DNA of 54,936 nt from Oscillospiraceae bacterium. Its GTDB lineage: Bacteria > Bacillota > Clostridia > Oscillospirales > Acutalibacteraceae. Every line of letters begins with the position of its first letter. The stretch's first letter is position 1. The position numbers and the translations under genes are program-made. Shown here piece after piece: positions 9,349-18,075 of this stretch. Location of the stretch: the NCBI GenBank assembly GCA_902788995.1, contig CADAMO010000033.1, forward strand, positions 1 through 54,936. The letters run 5' to 3'. Under the pieces are notes generated by a model. The model was not told where the DNA came from and did not search any database. It saw nothing but the letters and a program-made list of their open reading frames with translations.

Positions 9349-10830
9349 TCAGCGCTTTTTGGCGCGTTTGCGGATGATGATCGCGGCGGCGATCACCAGC
9401 ACCAGCACGGCGGCGGCGATGATGATCCAGCGGACGGGTCCGTCCGCATACCGCAGCTGCTGCAGCTTTTCCACAAAGGTCTGGGCAGCCTGGGTGGTCT
9501 CTTCCTCCGTCTCCTCCGGCGCGGTGGTGGCTTCCTCCGTCGTCGGGACCTCCTTATTCACGTGCTGCAGCACGATGCCCTCCGGCCGCAGAATGGTGGT
9601 GGTCTCCAGCACCGTGGTATGCAGCGTGGTGGAACGGTTCGGCGCCGTCGTGTAAACGCGGACGGGCGCCTTCGTCGTCAAAGACGACGCCCTGGTGGTG
9701 GGCACGGACGCCTTGGTGGTGGCAGGCTGCGTCGCCGGGGCCTTGGTCGTGGACTGCTGGGGGGCAGGCTGCGTTGCCGGCACCCTGGTAGTGGGGGGCT
9801 GCGTGGTGGGCGGCCGGGTCGTGGGCGGCTGGGGCGTCGGCGGCTGCGTGGTGGGCTGGGTGGTAGGGGGCAGCGTCGTCGGCTGGGTCGTGGGCTGCGT
9901 GGTGGGCGGCACCGTCGTGGGCGGGGTCGTCGGCTGCGTCTCGTCGGGGATCAGTCCCAGGGTGCGCAGTTCTCTCCACAGGCCGCCGTACAGACGGGTG
10001 AGCTCTTCCACGGAAAGGGTCATTTTGCCGAGGGAGGCGCAGACCTCATCATACACCTTGCTGCCGGCATGATTGTTTTCGTAATCGGCCACCAGCCGGA
10101 TCAGCTTGCTTCTGTCGGCGGTGTTGGTCTTCACCGTGCCGTCGTTCAGGAAGCTGTAGCCCAGATCCTTGCCGCCGGCAAAGGAGAACTGGATCCGCAG
10201 CACGTCTCCGTCCTTCAGCGTCACCTCGGAGAGCGGCGCCGTCACGTATTCGTTGTTCAGCGAGAACACCCAGCCCGCGTCGTCGGACAGGGTCTTGGCG
10301 CCGATGGTCTCTTTGACGTTGAGCTTATCCTTTTCGGGATCCCATTTCACCCCGTAGGTCTTGAAGATCGCCTCCGCCAGCGCAGGCAGCTCGCCGGTGA
10401 TCTCGATCTTTTTCGCGTCCTTCACCTGATAATCCTTCAGAGAGCTGACGTACCCCTCCACCGGCTTTTTCAGATCGCCGTCGGCAATATAGCCCAGGGT
10501 GTAGCCGGCTTCTTTCCCGGAGGCATCCTTCTTCTCGCTGCCGGCATATAAGACGCTGTAGCCTCTTTCGGCGAGGAACCGCATCAGCGTCTGCGCGGCG
10601 GTCTCACCGCTGACGATCCCGATTTTTGACGGCGTGCACAGGAAGCCCTTGCCCAACGGATGCAGTTCTTCCCCCTTCTGCAGGCCGTTCAGCGGCAGCA
10701 GCTCCACCGTCAGATAGGCGCTGCCGGAATCGGCGGCCTTCGCCGTAAAATGCGGCGGCAGGCAGACGACCGTCAGTACGATCACCACCGCGATCCATAA
10801 CGCGGCTGTTTTTTTCAGCAGTTCTTTCAT
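9349..10830 (-). CDS. Membrane-anchored surface protein with DUF4430-like domain and Pro/Thr stalk
   Basis: A 493-residue protein with a signal peptide (residues 1-33), a soluble part of about 270 residues, a Thr/Pro/Gln stalk (about 290-390, PTTQP-type repeats) and a C-terminal membrane helix followed by RKRAKKR. The segment around residues 150-215 (GWVFSLNNEYVTAPLSEV, then LKDGDVLRIQFSF) resembles DUF4430, a domain related to the C-terminal part of transcobalamin/intrinsic factor. First gene of the ECF operon, so it may capture the substrate at the surface. The corrinoid idea is inference. The repetitive stalk is encoded by GC-rich low-complexity DNA (about 9660-9950). Confidence 0.75.
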   Translation of the reverse strand: MKELLKKTAALWIAVVIVLTVVCLPPHFTAKAADSGSAYLTVELLPLNGLQKGEELHPLGKGFLCTPSKIGIVSGETAAQTLMRFLAERGYSVLYAGSEKKDASGKEAGYTLGYIADGDLKKPVEGYVSSLKDYQVKDAKKIEITGELPALAEAIFKTYGVKWDPEKDKLNVKETIGAKTLSDDAGWVFSLNNEYVTAPLSEVTLKDGDVLRIQFSFAGGKDLGYSFLNDGTVKTNTADRSKLIRLVADYENNHAGSKVYDEVCASLGKMTLSVEELTRLYGGLWRELRTLGLIPDETQPTTPPTTVPPTTQPTTQPTTLPPTTQPTTQPPTPQPPTTRPPTTQPPTTRVPATQPAPQQSTTKAPATQPATTKASVPTTRASSLTTKAPVRVYTTAPNRSTTLHTTVLETTTILRPEGIVLQHVNKEVPTTEEATTAPEETEEETTQAAQTFVEKLQQLRYADGPVRWIIIAAAVLVLVIAAAIIIRKRAKKR

Positions 10831-10887
10831 CTCTGATAACGCTCCTGTATCTCAAAACTTGGCGAAAAACAAAATATAGGGATTATT

Positions 10888-10916
10888 ATTTTACCATCAT
10901 TTTTTTCGTCTGTCAA
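10888..10916 (-). promoter_or_regulatory. Promoter of the ECF operon
   Basis: On the minus strand: consensus -35 TTGACA (10916-10911), 17-bp spacer, -10 TAAAAT (10893-10888). It stands back to back with the promoter at 10919-10947. No cobalamin riboswitch fits in the 127-bp divergent spacer. Confidence 0.85.
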
Positions 10917-10918
10917 TC

Positions 10919-10947
10919 TTGAAAATAAGGGGAAGGTATAGTACAAT
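10919..10947 (+). promoter_or_regulatory. Promoter of the foldase-like lipoprotein gene
   Basis: TTGAAA (10919-10924), 17-bp spacer, TACAAT (10942-10947). Transcription would begin near 10954, so the ATG at 10957 is at the very 5' end of the message and ATG 10990 is the credible start. Confidence 0.8.
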
Positions 10948-10989
10948 ATATAAAATATGAAAAAAAGACGCGTTTTACGGAGAAAAAAC

Positions 10990-11973
10990 ATGAAACGTTT
11001 TCTCGCAGCGCTGCTGATCGCGATCACGGTATTCCTGTGCGGCTGCGGCGCGGACCCTCAGCGGGAGGCCTATCCCCTGAAGGTCAACGGCACCCCGCTG
11101 GACGGCGAGGTGTTCACCTTCTTTCTGGACGAAGCGGCCCGGGCGCTGCCCGACGGCACACAGGAGGAACAGATCAACTACGCCGTGCAGCTGTGCATCC
11201 ACTACGTCGCCGTCAATTCTGCGTTTACCGGCGCGGGGTTGTCCCTGACCCCGGCGGAGAAAAAAGAAGTCAACGACGAAACGGGCGTGCAATGGAACCT
11301 GTACGGGAGCTATTACCTGTCCATCGGCATTTCGCGGCAGACCTTCGCAAAGCTGCGGCTGAGCGAACGGTGTGAGGAAAAGCTGCGGCAGGCGTATTTC
11401 GGCGAGGGCGGCGCCTATGAGGTGCCCCGGGACCAGCTGAAGGCCTATCTGGAGAACCGCTACGTCTCCTTCCGGGCCATCCGCATTCCGAAAAAGATCC
11501 TTGCCGCCGACGGCAGCGAAACCGACCGGGACGCGGCCCAGCAGACCGCGCTGGACGAGAAGCTCGCCGCGGGGCTGGCCGCCCTGAACGGCGGCACCGG
11601 CATTGAGAGCGTGTTTGCTACTTTTGTGGCGGACCGGAAGGGCGACCGGGAGGAATATACGGAGGTCGTGACCGACGGGACGGACCACGCCTACCCCGCC
11701 GAATTTGCCGACGCGGTGCGGGCCATGCCCGTGGAGAGCGCCGCCGTTTTCGATTTCGGCGACGATTACTACCTTGTGTACCGTGACGACCTGCGGGACG
11801 ACGAGGATATTTTTGAGGCCTATAAGGACGAATGCCTGGCGGGCCTGACGGACGCCGACCTGCGGAGGACCATCGACAAAATCGCCCAGTCCTACACCTC
11901 CGTCACCGATCAGCCGGTCATTGCGGCCTGCTGGAACAACTATAAAAACGCGACGGCGAAAGCCGGTCAATAA
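10990..11973 (+). CDS. Secreted lipoprotein, SurA/PrsA-like
   Basis: A 327-residue lipoprotein: the signal peptide ends at the lipobox FLCGCG (Cys about 18 or 20). The remainder has a helical N-terminal region (KVNGTPLDGEVFTFFLDEAA) and a following part (VSFRAIRIPKKILAADGSE, then the FVADRKGDREEY and VFDFGDDYYLVYRDD region) that resembles SurA_N plus parvulin-type foldases such as PrsA. If so, it helps fold secreted proteins outside the membrane. The parvulin resemblance is weak by eye, so catalysis is uncertain. ATG 10990 has CGGAG 7 nt upstream. The broken metallophosphatase follows after 35 bp. Confidence 0.6.
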   Translation: MKRFLAALLIAITVFLCGCGADPQREAYPLKVNGTPLDGEVFTFFLDEAARALPDGTQEEQINYAVQLCIHYVAVNSAFTGAGLSLTPAEKKEVNDETGVQWNLYGSYYLSIGISRQTFAKLRLSERCEEKLRQAYFGEGGAYEVPRDQLKAYLENRYVSFRAIRIPKKILAADGSETDRDAAQQTALDEKLAAGLAALNGGTGIESVFATFVADRKGDREEYTEVVTDGTDHAYPAEFADAVRAMPVESAAVFDFGDDYYLVYRDDLRDDEDIFEAYKDECLAGLTDADLRRTIDKIAQSYTSVTDQPVIAACWNNYKNATAKAGQ

Positions 11974-12008
11974 CGCGCGCATCCCACATTGAAAACAGGA
12001 GGAACACC

Positions 12009-13321
12009 ATGCAGCCATTCCGTTTTTATCTGATCACCGATACCCATTACTTTGCCCCGTCGCTGGGCTGCCGGGGACCGGCCTATGAAGAATTCATGCA
12101 GAGCGAACAGAAGTGCTTTGCCGAGACGAAGGCCATCAACGAGGCCTCACTGGCGTGGCTGGGAGAAGCGAAGGACGCCGACACCGTGCTGATCGCCGGA
12201 GACCTGTCATAGAGCTGCTGAAAAAGCTGAAGGCCGCGGGCAAGCGCGTGTACGTCATCACCGCCGGGCACGACTTCAACGACCACCCCTTCTGCTTTGA
12301 CGAGAACGGCCGGGGCGAGCCGGAGGGCACGAAGCGGGAGGAGCTGTTCGACCTCTACTATGAATTCGGCTTTTCCGACGCCATCGCCGTAGACCGGGAG
12401 TCCCTCTCCTACGTGGCGCAGCTTTCCGACGGGCTTCGCCTGCTGGCGCTCAACAACGACGGCGATGAAAACCGGCGCTGGGTGTTCACCGAAAAACAGA
12501 CCGCGTGGATCAAAGAGCAGACGAAGAAGGCCCGGGAAGAGGGCCAGACGATGATCGCCATGACCCACTATCCGCTGCTGGCCGCCTGCCCGGTATGGCC
12601 GCTGATCGGCAACTGCATGAACCCCGACCACGAGAACGCGACCACCATGCTGGCGGACGAGGGCGTTCACCTGTGCTTCACGGGCCACATGCACAACCAG
12701 AGCGTCAAGTGCAAGGTGACGGAGCAGGGCAACAAATTCTGGGACGTGTGCACCGGCTCGCTCATCGGCGACCCCTCCTGCATGCGGCTGGTGACGATCG
12801 AAAGCCCCGAAAAGGCGAAGATCGAGACGATCCCCACGCCGCCCTTCGACTGGGACATGGAGGGCCTGACCAACGAGGAATACTTCAAGCGCCAGTTCAA
12901 TATGATGATCAACAACTACCTGGATTTCGCCGAGCACAACCCCAAACGGCTGCTGGGGAAGCTGGGCATGAAGAACCCCAACGGCGCGCTGGTGAAGCTT
13001 GTGGGCGTGTTCGGCAAAAAGATCAACCGGGCCACCGTCGGCTCCACCTGCAGGTTCTTCCGGGTGAAGTGCGACGACAGCATCAAGGACCGCCCCCTGC
13101 GGGAGCTGATGCTGGCCATTGTGCGGAACATTTTCGTGGGCAACGCCCCCTACGTGCAGGGAACGCCGGAATATGACGCGGTGATGGGCGTGCTGGGCAG
13201 GCTGTCCTTCATTCTGAAAAAGGTCAAAAAGAAAAAGGGCCTTGATATCAAGGCGCTGGTGAGGGATTCCATCGGCCATTACGGCGTGGATGAATACAAC
13301 TGTGAGATCGAGCTGCTGTGA
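12009..13321 (+). pseudogene. Calcineurin-like phosphoesterase, disrupted by a small deletion and frameshift near 12209
   Basis: The first part (from ATG 12009, ribosome site AGGAGG at 11998) encodes a metallophosphatase start with DTHY (first metal motif) and AGDLS, then meets TAG at 12210. The protein continues in another frame from about 12207 (IELLKKLKAAGKRVYVITAGHD, then MTHYPLL and FTGHMHNQ) to the stop at 13321. The roughly ten residues expected between the AGDL motif and the IELLKK helix are missing, so the lesion looks like a deletion that is not a multiple of three rather than a single-base slip. All later metal-binding motifs are intact, so the event is recent or is a sequence error. 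Confidence 0.8.
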
Positions 13322-13353
13322 CGGCAGCGGCGGCAAACGTCTTTGAAAAAAAG

Positions 13354-13373
13354 CGGCTGATCTGCCGTTTTTC
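13354..13373 (+). terminator. Weak A/T-flanked hairpin after the phosphoesterase
   Basis: CGGC/GCCG stem (13354-13357, 13364-13367) inside an A-run and followed by TTTTT, 30-50 bp beyond the stop codon. The short stem makes it uncertain. Confidence 0.35.
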
Positions 13374-13381
13374 GATTTTAC

Positions 13382-13411
13382 TTGACATTCTTTCCGTTCT
13401 CTATATATAAT
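13382..13411 (+). promoter_or_regulatory. Promoter of the DUF975 gene
   Basis: TTGACA (13382-13387), 18-bp spacer, TATAAT (13406-13411), about 30 bp upstream of the start codon. Confidence 0.85.
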
Positions 13412-13441
13412 AGAATCAAATCTTGTATCGGAGGTATTTTC

Positions 13442-14212
13442 ATGAACAGATCTGAACTCAAAAGAATCGCCAAAGAGCGGCTCGGCAACGGCATTTTCAA
13501 GAATGAATGGCTGTACGCGCTTCTCTACCTGCTGGTGGTATCCGCGATCCTTTCCGCCGCCAGCGTCACCGGCGTCGGCGCGATCATCGTGACCGGCCCC
13601 CTCACCTACGCCATCACCAAAGCGTTTCTGAACGCGGCGCGCACCGGCGAAAAGATGAACCTGAACACGCTGTTTGACGGCTTCAAGGACGACTTTGGCG
13701 GAACGCTGCTGCTCTCTCTGCTGATCGGCATCTTTGTCTGCCTGTGGTCCATGCTCTTTGTGATTCCCGGCATCGTGAAGTCCTACGCCTATTCGATGGC
13801 CTTCTACATCAAGGCGGATCATCCGGATTACGACTGGAAAAAGTGCATTGACGAAAGCAAGCGGATCACGAAGGGCCACAAAGGCGAGCTCTTCGTACTG
13901 GACCTGAGCTTCATCGGCTGGTTCTTCGTCGGTTCCCTCGTGTGCGGTCTCGGCACCCTGTGGGTCATGCCTTACATGGAGATGACCAAAGCCAACGCCT
14001 ACCTGTGGCTCACTTCGCTTGACGCACCCGCCGCCGCACCGGTCATTGAGACCGCCTATGCGCCCGTCGGCGATCCTGCCGCCGCCCCCACCGCTGCGCC
14101 TGTCGACGAAACCGTCGCCGCGCCTGTCGACGAGCCTGCCGCGCCTGCCGACGAGCCTGCCGAGCCTGCCGACGAGCCTGCCGCGCCCGCCGACGAAACC
14201 GTCAGCGAGTAA
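13442..14212 (+). CDS. DUF975 family membrane protein with Pro/Ala/Asp/Glu tail
   Basis: A 256-residue protein. It starts with the DUF975 signature helix (RSELKRIAKERLGNG), followed by about four to five membrane segments and the cytoplasmic family string YAYSMAFYIKADHPDYDWKKCIDESKRITKGHK. Members are uncharacterised membrane proteins. The last 55 residues are a low-complexity tail of PVDEPAAPADEPA-type repeats, perhaps a linker or cell-wall spacer. ATG 13442 has GGAGG 7 nt upstream and its own promoter. A strong terminator follows. Confidence 0.85.
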   Translation: MNRSELKRIAKERLGNGIFKNEWLYALLYLLVVSAILSAASVTGVGAIIVTGPLTYAITKAFLNAARTGEKMNLNTLFDGFKDDFGGTLLLSLLIGIFVCLWSMLFVIPGIVKSYAYSMAFYIKADHPDYDWKKCIDESKRITKGHKGELFVLDLSFIGWFFVGSLVCGLGTLWVMPYMEMTKANAYLWLTSLDAPAAAPVIETAYAPVGDPAAAPTAAPVDETVAAPVDEPAAPADEPAEPADEPAAPADETVSE

Positions 14213-14240
14213 TCATCATTCCCGATTCCGAAACACCATG

Positions 14241-14274
14241 CCAGCCTGCGGCGCAATCGTTTGCCGCAGGCTGG
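14241..14274 (+). terminator. Terminator of the DUF975 gene
   Basis: Perfect 12-bp stem (14241-14252 with 14263-14274), 10-nt loop, followed by TATTTT. Confidence 0.85.
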
Positions 14275-14287
14275 TATTTTCAAGTTG

Positions 14288-14430
14288 TTACTACTCCACC
14301 AATTTAATCGTGAATTATTTATGCGCCGGATAAACGTCGCAAGACAAGGAAGAAACCGCAAGACAGGCTGTCGCCTGTCGAGGATTTCTGACAAGCAGAA
14401 ATCTTCAAGTATTAATTGGTGGAGCAGTAA
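14288..14430. repeat. 143-bp inverted-repeat-bounded structured element
   Basis: Ends are a 17-bp inverted repeat with one mismatch (14288-14304 and 14414-14430, arm TTACTACTCCACCAATT). Inside are two further perfect hairpins: GACAGGC/GCCTGTC (14362-14379) and GATTTCTG/CAGAAATC (14383-14403). No coding signal is evident. It could be a miniature mobile element or a structured RNA. Confidence 0.55.
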
Positions 14431-14447
14431 ATGTAACATGAGCGAAC

Positions 14448-14470
14448 AGCGGCACTGAGCGCCGCGCAGC
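14448..14470. repeat. Degenerate REP-like unit of family A
   Basis: Contains GGCACTGAGCGCCGCG, an A unit whose second arm has diverged. No intact GTAG foot. It sits 18 bp beyond the inverted-repeat element. Confidence 0.5.
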
Positions 14471-14537
14471 AATTAGCGCTGCCGGCTTGTACTATCGGCT
14501 TGCGGTTCCTCCATTTCATACAGAACCGACAAAAAGG

Positions 14538-14568
14538 CTCCCCGAACGAAACGGTCCGGGGAGTTTTT
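14538..14568. terminator. Bidirectional terminator between DUF975 region and SGNH operon
   Basis: Stem CTCCCCG/CGGGGAG (14538-14544, 14557-14563) with TTTTT on the plus side (14564-14568) and AAAAA (14531-14535) on the other, so it can stop the minus-strand operon that ends at 14606. Confidence 0.8.
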
Positions 14569-14605
14569 CCGATGGATGAGGCAATCGCCTTATTTCAGAC
14601 TGCCC

Positions 14606-15439
14606 TTATCTTTTGAACAGCGAATTGATCAGGCTGATGATGCGGGCGAAGAAATCTCGGATAGCCTTGAAGACGTAGGACGTGAAGGGCACCTCGTCGA
14701 TGCCGGGATTGTTGGTGACCGGCTCAGTCTTTTCCCCGAGGCCGAGGTCCTTCAGGTGGCGCAGAATCAGCCTGGCCAGCTCCACGTTGCCCACGGCGCT
14801 GGGATGGATGGTATCGGCGGCGATGTACTCCGGGTGGCCCTCCATCACGGGGACGGTATCCACCAGCACGAACGCGCCGGGGTTGGCCGCCAGATAATCG
14901 GTGATGACCTCGTTGATGCGGGAGGTGGCCATGCCGTAGATATCCCGCAGGGCGCCATACTGCGGGTTATAAAGCGTCTGCACCAGCAGCGTCACGTCGG
15001 GGTTGCTCTCCCGGATCATGCCGACGATCTCGGCGAAATATTCACGGTAATTATCCTGAATGTCGTTGATGATCTTGTAATTGCCCTGGGCGGTCTGGGT
15101 GATGAGCTTGGGCAGGTCCTGCTGCAGATAGTCGTTGCCGCCGATGGAGAGGCTGACGATATCCGCCTTTGCCACGTCCGAGGCCACGTTATCCCGTTTC
15201 AGCAGCTCGATCAGGTCCCAGCTGCGCAGACCGTTGACGCCGTAATTGGCGTAGGTGTAGCCGTTGGTATCGGCCACCAGCTTGCCGTAGCAGGCGTCGT
15301 CCCGGTTATAGATGCCGGAGCCCTGAGCGATGGAATCGCCCAGCACCACGTAGTGGAGCGCGTCCTGCGCCGCAAAGGCGGGCAGCGCGCAGACAAACAG
15401 GAGACTTACCGTCAATACGATACTGATCAGTTTTTTCAT
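14606..15439 (-). CDS. Secreted SGNH/GDSL hydrolase
   Basis: A 277-residue exported hydrolase. The signal peptide ends AFA at 23. Catalytic blocks: GDS with nucleophile Ser36, Gly/Asn block GGND (100-103) and Asp209-x-x-His212 in DTIHPS. SGNH enzymes cleave esters of lipids, sugars or peptidoglycan acetyl groups. The C-terminal 45 residues (KAIRDFFARIISLINSLFKR) form a probable amphipathic or membrane-associating helix. Last gene of an operon with a 5'-nucleotidase and a VanY-like peptidase, which suggests a wall-associated role (inference). Confidence 0.88.
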   Translation of the reverse strand: MKKLISIVLTVSLLFVCALPAFAAQDALHYVVLGDSIAQGSGIYNRDDACYGKLVADTNGYTYANYGVNGLRSWDLIELLKRDNVASDVAKADIVSLSIGGNDYLQQDLPKLITQTAQGNYKIINDIQDNYREYFAEIVGMIRESNPDVTLLVQTLYNPQYGALRDIYGMATSRINEVITDYLAANPGAFVLVDTVPVMEGHPEYIAADTIHPSAVGNVELARLILRHLKDLGLGEKTEPVTNNPGIDEVPFTSYVFKAIRDFFARIISLINSLFKR

Positions 15440-15472
15440 GATATTCCCTCTTTTCTTTTGATTATCTGTTGT

Positions 15473-16993
15473 TCAGTTCAGCAGCGTCAGCCGACCGTCG
15501 ATCTCCCGCCCCAGGTGCTGGTGCTCGGTCAGGTACTCGTCCAGCACGTCCCGGCAGGAGGTGGCCACAATCCGTGTGCCGCCGTTTTTATTGAGCTCGT
15601 CCATGGAGATATTGAACGCGATCTCCGTGTTGTTGAAGGTGAAGTTCTGCAGGCCCACGTTATAGACCGCCTCGTCCTCCACCGGCTCGCCGTTCAGCGA
15701 AAACTCAGGGAATTCGTGGGTCGCCCGGTCGTAGGTGACGCGGAACCCGTCGGAGAACTGATAGAACTCACAGTGGGCCCCCTGCCACACCTCGTCGCGG
15801 AGCATATAGGCGATCATGCGCCGCAGCTGGGAGCCCTTGATGTGCAGCAGGTGGATGGAATCGTCATAGGGGAAGCACTCCACCAGGTCGCTGAGCAGCA
15901 CGATGGGGCCCAGCTCCTCATTCCGGATGCTGCCGGAGCCCAGCAGCATGATATCCAGATGCAGGCTCTCCCGCAGGATCTCGGCGAAGAGGCCGCCCAG
16001 CTCCGTCTCACGGATGCGGGAGGGGTGCGTCAGCTTTTTGCTGAAGCGGGTGACCACCCGGCTGTATTTTTCGTCGGTGGTGGTCTTGTACTTCGTCAGC
16101 AGCTTTTCCAGCACCTCGTCCTTCGGGCAGTGGGCGCTGTCGATGGGCACCGTGCGCCACTTGAATTCCGCCACGCAGTTGTGAAGCGTATCCACCGTGA
16201 TATCGAAGCGGCCGATCTGATCGGTGCCGGTGCCGGCCTGTACGATCAGGATATCGTTCACCTTCGCCGGCTCCTTCAGGAAGGTGTGGGAGTGACCGCC
16301 GATGATCACGTCCACACCGAAGGCCGGGTCCAGCAGGGCCGCCAGCTTTTTATCCTCCTCAAAGCCGATGTGCGTCAGCAGCACGGTGAAGTCGATATCA
16401 ATGGCGTTGTGGGCGTTGCAGATACGGCCCACCTCCTGGGCGGCCTCCGCCACGTCCACAAAGGTGCCCACCAGTCCGTCGCCCTTCGTCTGCGCCAGCA
16501 CCTCTTCGGTCAGAATGCCGATGAACAGGATCTTCATGCCGTCAAGCTCAATGATCTTATAGGGGCTGAACAGCCGCGCGTTGTTGAGCCTGATGTGCAT
16601 GTTGGCGTTGATGATGGGGAAGTTGGCGCACTTTTCGATGAACAGCAGATGCGAAATGCCGTAGTCCGTCTCATGGTTGCCCAGCGTCACCACGTCCGGG
16701 GCCAGGATATTCATGATCTCGATGGTGGAGATGCCCTTGAAATCGGAGTCGATCACCGACCCCCGGAACATATCCCCCGCGATGCAGTAGAGGGTGTTGG
16801 GCTCCTCCTCCCGCACCTTGCTGATGTAGCCGGAGAGCATGGAAACGCCGCCGATCAGCTTTTCGTCGGTCTCCTCCGCCAGAAAATCGCCGTGCATATC
16901 GTTGGAATGAAGCAGCGTCAGCTTTTTATAGCGGTTGACGATGTTTTTCATGTTTCTCAGGTTCTTTTTGTAGTTCCTGTTTTTTGTTTCCAC
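15473..16993 (-). CDS. Metallophosphatase/5'-nucleotidase family protein (UshA-like), no signal peptide
   Basis: A 506-residue two-domain enzyme. N-terminal metallophosphatase: NDMH (31-34), AGDMF (72-76), GNHE (105-108), LLTHIG and GGHSHTF. C-terminal 5'-nucleotidase domain: GGLFAEILRES, GSGSIRNEELGP, VVECFPYDDSI. Family members remove phosphate from nucleotides or nucleotide sugars. Unlike UshA there is no signal peptide, so it probably acts in the cytoplasm. GTG 16993 is chosen because AGGAGG sits 7 nt upstream; ATG 16951 is the alternative. Only 15 bp separate it from the VanY-like gene upstream. Confidence 0.88.
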   Translation of the reverse strand: METKNRNYKKNLRNMKNIVNRYKKLTLLHSNDMHGDFLAEETDEKLIGGVSMLSGYISKVREEEPNTLYCIAGDMFRGSVIDSDFKGISTIEIMNILAPDVVTLGNHETDYGISHLLFIEKCANFPIINANMHIRLNNARLFSPYKIIELDGMKILFIGILTEEVLAQTKGDGLVGTFVDVAEAAQEVGRICNAHNAIDIDFTVLLTHIGFEEDKKLAALLDPAFGVDVIIGGHSHTFLKEPAKVNDILIVQAGTGTDQIGRFDITVDTLHNCVAEFKWRTVPIDSAHCPKDEVLEKLLTKYKTTTDEKYSRVVTRFSKKLTHPSRIRETELGGLFAEILRESLHLDIMLLGSGSIRNEELGPIVLLSDLVECFPYDDSIHLLHIKGSQLRRMIAYMLRDEVWQGAHCEFYQFSDGFRVTYDRATHEFPEFSLNGEPVEDEAVYNVGLQNFTFNNTEIAFNISMDELNKNGGTRIVATSCRDVLDEYLTEHQHLGREIDGRLTLLN

Positions 16994-17008
16994 GCAGCGT
17001 CCTCCTCT

Positions 17009-17854
17009 TTAATAATTGTAAACGGAATCGATCCCGAGATACTCCTCCAGGCACAGACCGCTGTGATAGACGGCGGAGGCCGCCGACCGGCCGAGGTAGC
17101 GGATGTGCCAGGGCTCGTACATATATCCCGTGATATCCACCTTATCCGCCGGATAGCGGAGGATAAAGCCGTATTCCCAACAGTGCTCCGCCACCCACTG
17201 GCCTTCCGCCGTGTAGGCGAAATCGGACGTGATGGTGTTCAGGTCGATGGCAAGGCCGCTCTGATGCTCGGAATGGCCCGGGCGGGCGGAATAGGTATCC
17301 GCTGCGGCCTGCCCGTCCCGGTTGCAGTAGCGCTGATAGAGGGAGGCCTGCAGATCGTAGGAGCGGAAGCCGGAGGCGATGTAGAGGTCCAGCCCTTCCT
17401 CCTCCGCGGCGGCCTGCATCTCATAGAACGCGCTCTCGCACTCGTCGGTCAGTCCGCCGGGATCGTAGGACCGGGGCAGCGGATAGCTCTTGTTGACCAC
17501 CAGAATGCCGCCGATATAGGTGGGGCTGACGGTCTCTTCGGGCGGGACCTGCGGCGCCGTCGGGGCGGGAACCGTGGTCTCCGGCAGCGCCGTCGTGGAA
17601 GGCGGCGCGGGTTCCGTAGCGGCGGGATCGGGGATGCCGGTCTGCTCCTGCCCGTTGGGCTGCTGAGACTGCGTCGGCTGGCCGGGATACGCCGCCTGAC
17701 CGGTCACGGAAGCCGTGGTTCCGTTCTCCGGCCCCACCGACGGCTTGCCGTCAGGGGATTGCTTCAGGGTGATATAATAGGCGGCAAAAAAAGCGTTTGC
17801 CAGCACGAAGACCAGAATGATCGCCAGCAGAACCCTTTTCGCGGATGTACTCAT
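17009..17854 (-). CDS. D-alanyl-D-alanine carboxypeptidase, VanY/M15B family, membrane-anchored
   Basis: A 281-residue protein with an N-terminal membrane anchor (about 8-28), a Thr/Pro/Gln-rich linker of about 80 residues and a C-terminal M15B domain: SGFRSYDLQASLYQ, the zinc strings SARPGHSEHQSGLAIDL, and EPWHIRYLG. Members trim the terminal D-Ala of peptidoglycan stems outside the membrane. ATG 17854 is preceded by GGAGG. First gene of the operon, directly behind a consensus promoter. Confidence 0.9.
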   Translation of the reverse strand: MSTSAKRVLLAIILVFVLANAFFAAYYITLKQSPDGKPSVGPENGTTASVTGQAAYPGQPTQSQQPNGQEQTGIPDPAATEPAPPSTTALPETTVPAPTAPQVPPEETVSPTYIGGILVVNKSYPLPRSYDPGGLTDECESAFYEMQAAAEEEGLDLYIASGFRSYDLQASLYQRYCNRDGQAAADTYSARPGHSEHQSGLAIDLNTITSDFAYTAEGQWVAEHCWEYGFILRYPADKVDITGYMYEPWHIRYLGRSAASAVYHSGLCLEEYLGIDSVYNY

Positions 17855-17892
17855 TTTCTCTTTCCTCCGGGTAAAAAACTCTTAATACTATT

Positions 17893-17922
17893 ATTATAGG
17901 CGCAACCGCGCAAAAATGTCAA
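17893..17922 (-). promoter_or_regulatory. Promoter of the VanY-nucleotidase-SGNH operon
   Basis: Minus strand TTGACA (17922-17917), 18-bp spacer, TATAAT (17898-17893). Confidence 0.9.
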
Positions 17923-18075
17923 GTTTTATGTTGGCGCGGACCGATATAACAGGTCGCATCAAAAAGATTGATCGTTTTTTGCAAAAAGTTTCATGACCCT
18001 TTTGGACAAAAACGCTTTTCTTTTGCGGGGCGGTATGCTATATTTTTTAGGATCAACAAACGGAGATGAAACACC

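Noticed and set aside
10831-10989. Cobalamin riboswitch ahead of the putative corrinoid ECF operon
   Set aside because: The divergent spacer is short, AT-rich and fully explained by two back-to-back promoters. No B12-box or long structured leader is present.
14576-17899. Long plus-strand frame opposite the VanY-nucleotidase-SGNH operon
   Set aside because: Same GC-rich antisense artefact; the three minus-strand genes have clear catalytic motifs and ribosome sites.
17923-18075. Promoter for the aminotransferase
   Set aside because: Possible -10 sequences exist near 18034-18044 but no -35 at 16-18 bp is convincing, so none is annotated.
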